DNA from: Candidatus Electrothrix rattekaaiensis
GTDB lineage: Bacteria > Desulfobacterota > Desulfobulbia > Desulfobulbales > Desulfobulbaceae
Assembly (NCBI GenBank): GCA_032595675.1
Contig: JAVQMD010000002.1
Span: 682,001-746,000, forward strand
Reading direction: 5' to 3'
DNA length: 64,000 nt
Of this stretch, positions 41,801-50,422 are shown in pieces. The notes under the pieces were generated by a model. The model saw only the letters and a program-made list of their open reading frames with translations, was not told the DNA's origin and did no database searches. Position 1 is the stretch's first letter; every line of letters begins with the position of its first letter. Both the position numbers and the translations under genes were made by a program.

Positions 41801-42165
41801 TGTCAATCATGACAGAATACAAGATTTTTGCCATCCTGCGATAGGTCAGCATGATTCTTTTCTGGTGCAGGACGATGCTGAATCTGTTTCGTGCCATTCT
41901 GCACCTCCTCCGAATCATTCAGAGGCAGGGGATCATGACGGTGCGCTATAATTTTGTCATCATTCAGTAGTGTTTTGTCATGATTTGATACAAATTTATC
42001 ATCATTCACAAGGGGACGGTCATTCTTCGATAGTGCAGAGCCGTTCAGCACAGGAGGATGATGATTATCCCCTTGTGACGGGAGACAATCCCCAAGGGGA
42101 TAACCCTTCGCCCCCTGTGACGCAGGATAATCCCCTTGGGGAGAATGCCTCGGATGCAGGGGAGG
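41801..42165. repeat. 21-bp-periodic degenerate array (about 17 units)
   Basis: The array is contiguous. Clear units are AATTTTGTCATCATTCAGTA+G (41950-41970), TGTTTTGTCATGATTTGATA+C, AAATTTATCATCATTCACAA+G and GGGACGGTCATTCTTCGATA+G. Further on, GATTATCCCCTTGTGACGGG+A and GATAATCCCCTTGGGGAGAA+T recur every 42 bases. On the minus strand one frame stays open through the entire stretch and codes heptads such as VNDDKFV, SNHDKTL and LNDDKII. An ATG-initiated frame covers 41803-42051, but the open frame extends further upstream into the end of the coiled-coil gene. Confidence 0.8.
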
Positions 42166-42185
42166 AAGGGGCGGAGAAGGGAAAA

Positions 42186-42497
42186 CTAGCTGCGGAACTT
42201 GCGCATCTTCTTCACCAGCTCGTTGTCCTTGCCCAACAGGCCGGAAATCAGGTCGGCAACGTCGGAGGCATCCTTGTAAGCATCGGTCAAGGTCTCGTTG
42301 GCCTGGGTCGTGGCCTCCTGCGCCTTGGTAGCCGCTTCCTGCTGGGCTATTTCCGCACTATCCGCATCCTGCTTTTTTACCTTGAGGCTGTCCAGCCGAT
42401 CAGCCGGGTTGAAGCCCTTGTCTTTCAGGGTGTCCTGTGCTTCTTGGACAAGCGAGATCATCTGCGCGATAAAGTCACGTTTTTCTGCTTCAGTCAT
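42186..42497 (-). CDS. Small coiled-coil hypothetical protein
   Basis: 103 residues: MTEAEKRDFIAQMISLVQEA, KGFNPADRLDSLKVKKQDAD, an Ala/Gln/Glu/Thr-rich helix (SAEIAQQEAATKAQEATTQA), and LISGLLGKDNELVKKMRKFR at the end. GGAGAG precedes the ATG. Almost all helix and coiled coil; cytoplasmic. Function unknown. Downstream, the 21-bp array begins 20 bases after its stop, and the neighbouring frame remains open into that array, so a longer ancestral protein is conceivable. Confidence 0.7.
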   Translation of the reverse strand: MTEAEKRDFIAQMISLVQEAQDTLKDKGFNPADRLDSLKVKKQDADSAEIAQQEAATKAQEATTQANETLTDAYKDASDVADLISGLLGKDNELVKKMRKFRS

Positions 42498-42575
42498 TGT
42501 GCTCTCCTTGGTTTGAGGTTTTGGGTTGTGCGAACAGGGGGTATCCCTGTTGTGTTGATGTAATGTATTTCCGGC

Positions 42576-42686
42576 TCATCCTTCCCCCGCTCCGAACATC
42601 TGCTCCAGTTTGTTGAACAGGGCGGTGAGCAGGTTGAAGTCTGTCGATTTTGGCGTGTGATACCCGGCTTGCAGCGATGCAGTCAT
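42576..42686 (-). CDS. Small 36-aa protein of a repeated type (LLTALFNKLEQMFGA)
   Basis: A complete frame, MTASLQAGYHTPKSTDFNLL followed by TALFNKLEQMFGAGEG and TGA. The C-terminal 17 residues match the frames at 43453-43551 and 40997-41086. It lies 79 bases upstream of the coiled-coil gene on the same strand, so both could share a transcript. Function unknown; could be a tiny gene or a decayed repeat. Confidence 0.4.
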   Translation of the reverse strand: MTASLQAGYHTPKSTDFNLLTALFNKLEQMFGAGEG

Positions 42687-42707
42687 TTAATCAATTTGGG
42701 CATAAAA

Positions 42708-43268
42708 TCAGACTTTCGCTCCCAGCCCGCGTCGTAATGTTCCATCCTTGTCAATTATATGGTGCTTTAATACTCCAACAGTATGAAGGATGACTGCGAT
42801 AATAATGCTGTAGCCAGCTATCTCGTGGAGTTCATGCGAAATACCTGCAATTGACCCGTTAAATGGAACTACTTTCATCGGATTGACTGGATCAGGATTT
42901 CTGGGTACAAGTTCCAAGCCGAACAACTCAACACCATGACCACCCATTGCTGACATCATGAAACCGGAAATCGGCAGTATCACCGTACCGATTATCAGAA
43001 GATAATGGATAAACTTTGAAAGTATTTGTTCTGACTTTTTGTATTCACGAACAGGAGGAGGCCAACCGCTTTTTAACCTCCAGAGCACTCGGAGAAGGAC
43101 AGGCAGTATAATCAATACGCCAAATGCCTTATGCCACGGATACAGCGCATACGTTTCTGTCTCTTTCATGAATACACCTGTTGCCAATAACAGTATCATC
43201 ATGATGCCTACTACCCAGTGTAATATCAATGTATTGCCACCGAGCTTGGATTTGGTATCAACTTGCAT
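42708..43268 (-). CDS. Cytochrome b561 family protein
   Basis: 186 residues with four membrane segments (LILHWVVGIMMILLLATGVF, AFGVLIILPVLLRVLWRLKS, FIHYLLIIGTVILPISGFMM and SIIIAVILHTVGVLKHHIID). Haem-ligand histidines are visible in ILHWVVG, PWHKAFG, GISHELHE and ILHTVG. The protein would move electrons between quinone and a periplasmic or membrane acceptor. GGAGAAAAGC precedes the ATG. It is the only clear respiratory-type gene in the toxin-antitoxin island. Confidence 0.9.
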   Translation of the reverse strand: MQVDTKSKLGGNTLILHWVVGIMMILLLATGVFMKETETYALYPWHKAFGVLIILPVLLRVLWRLKSGWPPPVREYKKSEQILSKFIHYLLIIGTVILPISGFMMSAMGGHGVELFGLELVPRNPDPVNPMKVVPFNGSIAGISHELHEIAGYSIIIAVILHTVGVLKHHIIDKDGTLRRGLGAKV

Positions 43269-43419
43269 GCTTTTCTCCTTGGTTTTTCATTTTTTTAAAG
43301 TTGTATGGGTTTGTTTCCCTGCTTCATGTCTGCACTTTAGACAATGTAGACAATGAATGTAAAGGGAATGTCTTTTATCGGTGGCACTATCCCCATGCCT
43401 TATGGAGATTCTTACAACA

Positions 43420-43442
43420 GGGCGAGCACCGCTGGCCTCTAC
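43420..43442. repeat. REP-like element, decayed
   Basis: On the minus strand GTAGAGGCCAGCGGTGCTCG and CCC match the family consensus with mismatches. The flanks ACAACAG and CTACCCAG are shared with 41733-41764, so the two stretches are paralogous beyond the palindrome. Confidence 0.4.
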
Positions 43443-43452
43443 CCAGCAGGAA

Positions 43453-43551
43453 TTATCCTCCGGCCGCCCCGAGCATCTGCGCCAGCTTGTTGAGCAGGGC
43501 CGTGAGTAGTTTGGAGTCTGCCGGTTTATGCTCACAATCAGGAAACGCCAT
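43453..43551 (-). CDS. Small 32-aa protein of a repeated type (LLTALLNKLAQMLGA)
   Basis: A complete frame: MAFPDCEHKPADSKLLTALL then NKLAQMLGAAGG and TAA. It shares LLTALxNKLxQMxGAxxG with the frame at 42576-42686. It begins 14 bases after the TumE-like gene on the same strand. Whether it is translated is unknown. Confidence 0.4.
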   Translation of the reverse strand: MAFPDCEHKPADSKLLTALLNKLAQMLGAAGG

Positions 43552-43564
43552 TTGCCGGTGTTTG

Positions 43565-44008
43565 TTACAGTTGTTCAGTCTCCTCTAAAAGGATCAGCTT
43601 TTCGATTTCCTCAATCAAAGCTGGCAGGTTTGGCTGCTCAAAGCTCATATTCGGTGCCGGAATGCGGTTTCGTTTGATGTTCGGAGGAATATGTTTGTGG
43701 TGAGGATGTGTACTTGCCAGAGATGTGCTGTTTGGATGAGGCTGGGAATCGTACCAATACAACTTCTCATCATCCTTCCATACTTCGTAGCCGTACCAGT
43801 CGGTTACAATGGGAATGTAACCGAACAGAACACGCTCGCGCAGTACCAGCCTGAATCCATGCGCAAAGTGCAGTTCTCCTGAAACTCGTCCCAGTGTTGA
43901 ACCGCGCCGAACGAAGACCAGACTTGAACGCTGCACTGAGGGAAACTGTTCCGTAATCGTGTAAAGGAACAGTTCGTAATCTTCAGGGGTACGAAACGGG
44001 GTGCTCAT
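43565..44008 (-). CDS. TumE/DUF6516-like toxin
   Basis: 147 residues: FRTPEDYELFLYTITEQFPS and QRSSLVFVRRGSTLGRVSGE form the first half, followed by VLRERVLFGYIPIVTDWYGY, EVWKDDEKLYWYDSQPHP and the HKHIPPNIKRNRIPAPNMSF segment with the PHxHxxP-like motif typical of DUF6516. Members are toxins of two-gene systems. The start overlaps the stop of the partner gene by 4 bases. Confidence 0.75.
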   Translation of the reverse strand: MSTPFRTPEDYELFLYTITEQFPSVQRSSLVFVRRGSTLGRVSGELHFAHGFRLVLRERVLFGYIPIVTDWYGYEVWKDDEKLYWYDSQPHPNSTSLASTHPHHKHIPPNIKRNRIPAPNMSFEQPNLPALIEEIEKLILLEETEQL

Positions 44009-44274
44009 GCGGCGACCTGAATAAGACCTTTCAGGCTTGGCACTTCTCTGTTTTGCCGCTGAACTTCATTGCGATATTCAGCTAATCGGGTAAGCCAGGT
44101 TTTGTACACACTGCCCCACTCACCGAAATCAAGTACCCAGGTATCATTCTCCGGTTCTTCACCACTGACATAAGCGGCATAAAAAACATCGGAGCGTACT
44201 CCGTATTTTCGTTCAAATGATAACAGGTCTTCTTCCAGGGCATGAATATCCATCAGGATGTCGCGTAGTTTCAT
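44005..44274 (-). CDS. Antitoxin-like partner of the TumE-like protein
   Basis: 89 residues: MKLRDILMDIHALEEDLLSF, ERKYGVRSDVFYAAYVSGEE, then VLDFGEWGSVYKTWLTRLAE and YRNEVQRQN. It is acidic and helical and lies immediately upstream with a 4-base overlap, the usual antitoxin-first order for this family. CGGAGATAC precedes the start. Confidence 0.7.
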   Translation of the reverse strand: MKLRDILMDIHALEEDLLSFERKYGVRSDVFYAAYVSGEEPENDTWVLDFGEWGSVYKTWLTRLAEYRNEVQRQNREVPSLKGLIQVAA

Positions 44275-44304
44275 AATGTATCTCCGACTTGCGTCTTTTG
44301 CTCT

Positions 44305-45375
44305 TTAATCCATCGGCGTTACAGAAATCGAATAGATAAAATCTTTATCTCTTTTTATACCACTTACGCTCGCCTTGTCTATGGTGTCAACGTCAACATT
44401 TTGCAGAGCTACAAATGAGTTGTTAAGATAGAATCTTGCAATTCCGTCTGAGATAGCAATTTTAAATTCGTTTGGGAAGTCGTCTCCTTTATAATCTAGT
44501 TCTTTAGAACTCTTGGTATAATCACCGAAAATTAAAGTATAGTAACGACCCAATTCAGTTCCAGAAGCCCCAAGGCCAACAGAAATAAATTCCTTATTAT
44601 CACTCCATAAGGATATCTTTTCAGTCGCAGGTTCCCCATTGGTATCCATTTTAACAATTAACTCAATATCACCTTGGTAGGAAAAACCAGACAGAGTAAC
44701 CATAGCTGGGGAGGAAGAGGCACCGGTGAGGGCCAGTCCACGAGTAGTTTTTACAATCATGTTGTGATTACCGAGTTCTGGAACAACAGATCCTTCTTGA
44801 TATGAAGAAAAAGAATAATTGACCGGAACTATCTTTCGTTGCACCATTTTCTTCTCCACAAGAGCAGAGCAGACCTGGTCTGCCAAGGCTTTCATGCTCT
44901 CCTCACGACTCGCCGCATCAGACAGTTTGCCGCGCGAAAACCTGACACGTTGCTTTATCAAACTCTTGCCTGTAAAGTCCTGGACAATGACACTAACCTT
45001 CACCTCACCGCTTGTCACATCATCGTAGACCTCGCCGAAAATAACAGCACCGGCTTCAAGGGTTTTCAGGGTGCCCACACTGGCATCAGCAATACCGTCA
45101 ATGCTCATCACGGCTTGTTCATTCTCTTTCTGCTGCATCAACCGGTCATAATTTCTCCGTTCCAAAACAGTACAGCACTGGGTACCGATAAATGCCGTTT
45201 CAAACTCCTGCGTTATATTCCGCGTCGCTTCATCTCTAGTCCCGTTGCGGTTCCCGAACTCCCAGATATACACATTAAAAGCTGTTTCCGCCTGAACGGG
45301 CAAAGCGGCACCAAGGAAGATTACACTGTAAAATATGGCTGCAAGAATGGATATGCAATGTCCTGCTCTCTTCAT
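44305..45375 (-). CDS. CsgG/LpoB-like secreted protein with a C-terminal jelly-roll-like part
   Basis: About 356 residues from the ATG at 45375 (GAGGGGAAAGAGTG upstream). A signal peptide (HCISILAAIFYSVIFLGAAL, cleavage after VQA) has no lipobox Cys. Residues about 30-180 fit the CsgG/FlgO/LpoB fold: VYIWEFGNRNGTRDEATRNI, VLERRNYDRLMQQKENEQAV, LEAGAVIFGEVYDDVTSGEV. The remaining part (LSGFSYQGDIELIVKMDTNG, FKIAISDGIARFYLNNSFVA) looks like a beta-sandwich ligand-binding domain. An outer-envelope sensor or assembly role is likely. It is 22 bases downstream of the PEGA-like gene, same strand. Confidence 0.72.
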   Translation of the reverse strand: MKRAGHCISILAAIFYSVIFLGAALPVQAETAFNVYIWEFGNRNGTRDEATRNITQEFETAFIGTQCCTVLERRNYDRLMQQKENEQAVMSIDGIADASVGTLKTLEAGAVIFGEVYDDVTSGEVKVSVIVQDFTGKSLIKQRVRFSRGKLSDAASREESMKALADQVCSALVEKKMVQRKIVPVNYSFSSYQEGSVVPELGNHNMIVKTTRGLALTGASSSPAMVTLSGFSYQGDIELIVKMDTNGEPATEKISLWSDNKEFISVGLGASGTELGRYYTLIFGDYTKSSKELDYKGDDFPNEFKIAISDGIARFYLNNSFVALQNVDVDTIDKASVSGIKRDKDFIYSISVTPMD

Positions 45376-45397
45376 CACTCTTTCCCCTCTGTTGTAA

Positions 45398-45808
45398 TTA
45401 TTGGCATGGATGTATGATAACGTTGTTTTCCCGGATAAGCTGCGGCGGCTGTGTACAGACCGCTTCTCCTTTCCTGACAGTGAACTGATGACCGATAGTT
45501 TTTTGTTCAACTTGGACTGTTATAACAGTAGAAGCTTGATCTGTAACGGTGGCGGGCTGACCATCAACAAAAATCTTTGCTCCGCTCATCCGGGCCGGGA
45601 GCAGGAGCTTTACTGTATAGAAGGTCGCTGAAGGTGTTTCGGCTTCCGATGAATTGTCTTGCTCAAGATCGCTCGGAGCCGCCTCTTTCTTTTCATAATG
45701 ATCGAAAAGAGTTATGAGGCTCGCAATAAAACCAATCACAACAGCAGTTCCGGTGAAAATCCATTTGTATTTCAGGATGAGTTCTTTCAGGCGACAAAGG
45801 TTGTTCAT
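45398..45808 (-). CDS. Single-pass membrane protein with a PEGA-like domain
   Basis: About 136 residues from the ATG at 45808 (GGAG five bases upstream); an ATG ten codons earlier is possible. After a short cytosolic start comes one membrane segment (WIFTGTAVVIGFIASLITLF), an acidic linker (EKKEAAPSDLEQDNSSEAET), and a beta-rich domain with VKLLLPARMSGAKIFVDGQP typical of PEGA-like modules. It probably works in the envelope together with the CsgG-like protein encoded next. Confidence 0.6.
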   Translation of the reverse strand: MNNLCRLKELILKYKWIFTGTAVVIGFIASLITLFDHYEKKEAAPSDLEQDNSSEAETPSATFYTVKLLLPARMSGAKIFVDGQPATVTDQASTVITVQVEQKTIGHQFTVRKGEAVCTQPPQLIRENNVIIHPCQ

Positions 45809-46066
45809 ACTGGCTCCATGAAGCGATTGAGAAGGCATGGCGTTCTTCTGATTGAGGAAATATTTGCCGGAAGAAGAGAAGTATCCTGAAAAGATACCCA
45901 ATAATCAGCATCGGTTCAACAGGCTTCTTCTAAATCTTTTCGAGCCGGAAAAGCAACAAAATGATATGATGGAACGAGATAACCGGCTGTTTTGTTGCCG
46001 CTGTCATGGAAGAAAATGCCTTGAGGAAATGTGTTTGCCCGGAGGGTGACGACGGAGCTGTTCATT

Positions 46067-47407
46067 GTGTCTGATATCAGAAAAGAAATAAATAAGCTAA
46101 CCCATGAACGCGATGCTTGTCGCGAGCAGGCGCAACGCCTTGAACGCGAGAATCTTTGTTTGCAGGAAGAGTTGGGCAAAGTCCGGCAGGAATTGCAACT
46201 TGCTGCGGAAGTTTTTGCTGGCAGCGTTGAGGGGACCATTATCACAAATGTCGATTTTCAGGTATTGCGAGTCAACTCTTCGTTTACCCGAATAACCGGG
46301 TATCAGCCGGATGAGGTCGTCGGCAGGAAACTCTCTTGGCTGGAAGATGAGGATTTTGCCCGAGAAGTGCTCGTTAGTTTGGATGAGCAGGATCATTGGA
46401 GGGGGGAATTCCGAGATATCACTAAAAGTGGTGCCGCCTACGTGAGTTGGTTGAATATCAGCAGTGTAAAAAATCATCAAGGCGAGGTAACAGACTATAT
46501 TGTGGCTTTTCTCGATATTACGGAGGAGAAATATCGGGAGGAGGAAAACGACCGTTATCTTGAAGAGCTGAATACGGCCTATCGTCGTTTTGTGCCGCAG
46601 CGCTTTCTTGAATATCTGGAAAAACCGAGCATTCTTGATATTGAGCTGGGCAATCATGTGGAGCGATCCCTGACAGTCCTTTTTTCTGATATTATCAATT
46701 TTACCCGGCTCTCGGAAAGCATGAGTCCTACTGAGAATTTCAGGTTTATTAATTCTTATCTGAGCATTATGGAACCCATTATTGCCGGTCATAACGGGTT
46801 TATTGATAAGTATATCGGTGATGCGGTCATGGCTTTGTTTGATGGCAAGGCCGATGATGCGGTCAGGGCCGCAGTTGCCATGCAGCGTATGCTGGTTTCG
46901 TATAATCAGGGCAGGCACAGGGCTGGCTATAAACCGATAGATATCAATATCGGCGTGAACACCGGAACCCTGATGCTGGGTACCATAGGTAGTCCAAATC
47001 GTATGGAAGGCACGGTTGTCAGCGATTCCGTGAACGTTGCAGCACGCATTGAAGGGGTTAATAAAATATACAAAACCTCCTTACTGATAGGTGAGGAGAC
47101 CTATACCTCTCTGGAAAACCCTGGTGATTTCGCGTTGCGCCGCATCGACCAATTCAAAGCAAAGGGGAAATCCAAGACCGTGACAGTGTATGAGGTCTTT
47201 GAAACCGATGCCCCGGACGTCAAAGAGGCCAAGCTGGAATCCCTGCATGTTTTTGTTGAGGCGGTTAATCTGTATCATTCTGGACGATTCGCAGAGGCAA
47301 AACAATTATTTGATGAATGTACCGTCAAATGCAGACAGGATCAGGTTGCCCGGTATTATACCAAATGCTGTCATCGCCATCTGAATATTGAGGAGACACG
47401 ATGGTAG
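46067..47407 (+). CDS. Adenylate/guanylate cyclase with PAS domain
   Basis: About 446 residues from a GTG at 46067 (GGAG 9 bases upstream); a GTG at 46031 with GAGG is an alternative. There is an N-terminal coiled coil, a PAS/PAC domain (IITNVDFQVLRVNSSFTRIT, GYQPDEVVGRKLSWLED, YIVAFLDITEEK) and a class III cyclase domain: LTVLFSDIINFTRLSESMSP (first metal Asp), FIDKYIGDAVMALFDGKADD (second Asp), INIGVNTGTLMLGTIGSPNR and VSDSVNVAARIEGVNKI. A helical TPR-like tail follows. It would make cAMP (or cGMP) in response to a PAS-bound signal. Efflux genes follow directly. Confidence 0.9.
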   Translation: MSDIRKEINKLTHERDACREQAQRLERENLCLQEELGKVRQELQLAAEVFAGSVEGTIITNVDFQVLRVNSSFTRITGYQPDEVVGRKLSWLEDEDFAREVLVSLDEQDHWRGEFRDITKSGAAYVSWLNISSVKNHQGEVTDYIVAFLDITEEKYREEENDRYLEELNTAYRRFVPQRFLEYLEKPSILDIELGNHVERSLTVLFSDIINFTRLSESMSPTENFRFINSYLSIMEPIIAGHNGFIDKYIGDAVMALFDGKADDAVRAAVAMQRMLVSYNQGRHRAGYKPIDINIGVNTGTLMLGTIGSPNRMEGTVVSDSVNVAARIEGVNKIYKTSLLIGEETYTSLENPGDFALRRIDQFKAKGKSKTVTVYEVFETDAPDVKEAKLESLHVFVEAVNLYHSGRFAEAKQLFDECTVKCRQDQVARYYTKCCHRHLNIEETRW

Positions 47408-47484
47408 ATCCCTGTATGCTGGAGGCGTACTCAAAAATCGTGTACCTTTTCATCCCCTGTAATTCTTTGACAGGAACGTCCATT

Positions 47485-48990
47485 ATGTATTTCCTGAAAT
47501 TATATAAGGTAAAACATCGTCCCCCAATGCCCCTTATTTGGGTCATCCTCGTTGCTCTCCTTTTTACCATGAGCTGCGGAAGCGCGGTTGCTGCCTCTTC
47601 CAAGGAGGAGGTGCAAAATATGACCCTGGCAGAGGCTGTTACGCTGGCCTTACGGCATAGCCGTACTGTGGAAAGTGCCTACCTTGATCGTCTTGTGCAA
47701 AAATTTGATCTGCAAACAGCACAGAATAAATTTTTCCCTGATTTTGCCTTTACCTCTTCTGCTTCGCAGGAACAAACAGCCGGGAAATCAGCCCATAGCA
47801 CTGATGTCGGCGGAGAGGCTGTGCTCAAGGTTCCAACCGGCGGAGAGTTCAGCCTGAGCTGGACCCAGCCTGTTCATACCTCGGAGGATGAGCAATGGCT
47901 TGGTGATTTCGGCAATGATATCGCCTTGTCTTTCACCCAGCCTCTTCTCAAAGGAGGCGGGGTACAGGTGAACAGGGCTGATCAGATTCTTGCGGAATAT
48001 AAGGAACACAACAATGTCCTGACATTACAAACAACCTTGATGGACACAATCACGCAGGTTGTTCATGCCTACCGGAGCCTTCTTCTGGCCCAGCGTGGAT
48101 TGGAGATTGACCGTTTATCTCTTGAGCGATCCCAAGGACTGTTGGAAAGCGACCAAATGCTGGTCAAAGAAGGGCGCAAGGCCAAGGTGGACCTTATTGA
48201 GAATGAGGCGAATGTGGCAAAACGGGAATTAGGTTTTATGACCAGTCAGAACGATGTTGAAACAAAGAAGCTGGACTTGCTCAAGTTATTGGATATTGAC
48301 CGACATACCTTAATAGAACCAAGTGATTCCATCAAGGCAGAGCCTGTTGAACTGCACCTGGAGACCTTATTAGACCTTGTTTTTACAAACCGGTCAGAGT
48401 ACCAGCAGGCTCTGAACACGTTAAAGATGGCTGAAACCAACATGTTGTTGGCAAAGAATAAACAGCTTTGGCAATTGGATCTTGAGACCCGATACAATAT
48501 GACGGATTCCGGCAGCTACACGATTGATACCTTAGAAGAGGAAAGTTCCGGGGCAGGAGATTATTCTGTTGCAATGAAATTAAAAATACCCTTTGGTATT
48601 GAATCAATAGAACGTGAATTGGTCCAGGCCAAGGTAACGTACCGCAAGGCAAAGATTGCTTTGCAGGAGTTAAGGGAGAACCTGCAAATATCAGTACAGA
48701 ATACGTATCGGGATATTGGCATGCAGTGGAAGCAGGTTGAACTTTCTCAAAAGGCACGGGCCTTGTCCCAAAAACAACTTGATATTGAGTTGGAAAAATT
48801 GAAAAGCGGCCAGTCAAGTAACTTTCAGGTGATGACCTATCAGGACCGTTTAATTACGGCGCAATATGATGAAAACAGTAAAAAAATCGACTACCTTAAT
48901 GCCTTGACTGATTTGGATAAGTTCTTAGGGACAACCCTGGAGCACTGGGGAATTGATCTTAAAAATGCCGAAAAAGTGGAGCTGCCATGA
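47485..48990 (+). CDS. TolC-family outer-membrane efflux protein
   Basis: About 501 residues from the ATG at 47485 (AGGA upstream); a frame-open ATG at 47401 overlaps the cyclase stop, but its first 28 residues are unlike a leader. A signal peptide (MPLIWVILVALLFTMSCGSA) precedes the OEP repeats: MTLAEAVTLALRHSRTVESA, YNMTDSGSY, and helical pairs (LEIDRLSLERSQGLLESDQM; KQLDIELEKLKSGQSSNFQV). It forms the trimeric outer-membrane channel of a tripartite pump. Its stop overlaps the adaptor start (ATGA). Confidence 0.88.
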   Translation: MYFLKLYKVKHRPPMPLIWVILVALLFTMSCGSAVAASSKEEVQNMTLAEAVTLALRHSRTVESAYLDRLVQKFDLQTAQNKFFPDFAFTSSASQEQTAGKSAHSTDVGGEAVLKVPTGGEFSLSWTQPVHTSEDEQWLGDFGNDIALSFTQPLLKGGGVQVNRADQILAEYKEHNNVLTLQTTLMDTITQVVHAYRSLLLAQRGLEIDRLSLERSQGLLESDQMLVKEGRKAKVDLIENEANVAKRELGFMTSQNDVETKKLDLLKLLDIDRHTLIEPSDSIKAEPVELHLETLLDLVFTNRSEYQQALNTLKMAETNMLLAKNKQLWQLDLETRYNMTDSGSYTIDTLEEESSGAGDYSVAMKLKIPFGIESIERELVQAKVTYRKAKIALQELRENLQISVQNTYRDIGMQWKQVELSQKARALSQKQLDIELEKLKSGQSSNFQVMTYQDRLITAQYDENSKKIDYLNALTDLDKFLGTTLEHWGIDLKNAEKVELP

Positions 48991-50408
48991 GTAACGCGCA
49001 CGAGTCTCTTGAACAGGAAACCGATCTTGCGAAAAAATATCATCAACTCCAGGCGAATCATTATCAGCTTGAAGATGAGCATTTCGCTGTACAAAACCAG
49101 CTTAGGCGTAGCAAACGATGTTATAGGCTTTTCTTCCTGTTGCTGATTATTCTTGGCATCGGGATGGGTGGGTATTTCTGGCGCGGGGAGTTGGCCTCCT
49201 TGCTTCCTGGTGAAGCAGGGATAAAAGATGAGCTTTCTCAAGAGAAATTTATAACGGTTAAGCAGGAGACCCTGCGCAATACCCTTTCTCTGACAGGGAA
49301 GATTGAGCCGCTTGGACAGGTTGATGTTGTTGCGCCTCTGGAAGGCAAGGTGCTGGAGAAAAATTTTCAATACGGAGATTTTGTTGCACAAGATACACTG
49401 CTGTTGCTCATTGATACGGAGAAGGAAGAGGCTAACTATCAGGAAGCGCAGGCAGCGTATCTGGAAGCTGAGGATACATTGAAGTCCTTAAAAAAATGGG
49501 AAAAGAGTTTAGATGTTGTACGGATACGGCATAATTTAAAAAAACAGCAGTATGGCCTGAAAATAATCCAAAGAGATCTTAAAAAAACTCAGCGATTGTT
49601 AAAAAAAGGCATTGTGTCAAGCTCAGAAGGAGAAAGACTGGAAGAGGAGTATCAAAAACAGCAACGTGAAATTGCCTTTCTCCAACAAGAACTTGCTTTG
49701 ACCTTAGAAAAAGGTAGTGAAGAGAAAATACATGTAGCTGAGTTGAAAAAGAAAAATGCTCTGCTCAAGATGAAGGCGATTAAGGATCGCATTGCCAAAG
49801 CACGCCTAGTCAGTCCTCTTAATGGCGTTATTTTACTTCCTGTCAGCCGTCAGGAAGACGCTCCTTTTGAGATTCAACCGGGCAGTTTCGTGAAGCAGGA
49901 TCAGGTACTGTTCACCATTGCCGATCTGAGCGGGTTCAATATTCGAGCAAAAGTGGATGAAAATGATATCCTGAAGCTCCAGCTGGGGCAGGATGTCACT
50001 ATAACGGGAGATGCCTTTCAGGATAAGCTGACCCTGAAAGGGACCGTGCAGTATATTTCCTTTCAGGCGGATCAACAAGTGCCGGGAAGAGCCTCTTTCT
50101 TTTCTGCTCGTATCGCTGTCAACTCTCCCACTGATGAACAGCGAACACGTCTCCTGCTGGGCATGTCAGCAGATATGGAAGTGCTTATTTCTGAAAAACC
50201 TGATGCCATTATTATTCCCTTTGCCTTTGTTACTGTTGATGAGAAAAGAGAGGCATGGGTAAGAAAGGTTGTTGAAGAAAGCGGCAAATCAAAAAAGGTT
50301 CCGGTGAAAATCGGTGTCACAGAGGCCAATACAGTGGAGATTCTTGAAGGGCTTGAAGCCGGTGATAAGATCATGCGGGAGCCTCTGTCGCCTTTGATGG
50401 ATCCTTAG
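48987..50408 (+). CDS. HlyD/MacA-type periplasmic adaptor protein
   Basis: 473 residues. A cytosolic ~45-residue start with coiled-coil character (KKYHQLQANHYQLEDEHFAV), one membrane anchor (LFFLLLIILGIGMGGYFW, about 48-65), the first lipoyl half (GQVDVVAPLEGKVLEKNFQY), a long helical hairpin (about 145-260), the second lipoyl half (KARLVSPLNGVILLPVSRQE) and beta-barrel/MP domains ending IEILEGLEAGDKIMREPLSP. It links the ABC permease to the TolC channel. Translation is coupled to the tolC gene by ATGA overlap. Confidence 0.9.
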   Translation: MSNAHESLEQETDLAKKYHQLQANHYQLEDEHFAVQNQLRRSKRCYRLFFLLLIILGIGMGGYFWRGELASLLPGEAGIKDELSQEKFITVKQETLRNTLSLTGKIEPLGQVDVVAPLEGKVLEKNFQYGDFVAQDTLLLLIDTEKEEANYQEAQAAYLEAEDTLKSLKKWEKSLDVVRIRHNLKKQQYGLKIIQRDLKKTQRLLKKGIVSSSEGERLEEEYQKQQREIAFLQQELALTLEKGSEEKIHVAELKKKNALLKMKAIKDRIAKARLVSPLNGVILLPVSRQEDAPFEIQPGSFVKQDQVLFTIADLSGFNIRAKVDENDILKLQLGQDVTITGDAFQDKLTLKGTVQYISFQADQQVPGRASFFSARIAVNSPTDEQRTRLLLGMSADMEVLISEKPDAIIIPFAFVTVDEKREAWVRKVVEESGKSKKVPVKIGVTEANTVEILEGLEAGDKIMREPLSPLMDP

Positions 50409-50422
50409 GAGGTACAGATGCA

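Noticed and set aside
41970-42563. 197-codon plus-strand frame across the 21-bp array
   Set aside because: It exists because a 3n repeat lacks stops; it runs antisense through the coiled-coil gene, which has a ribosome site and natural composition.
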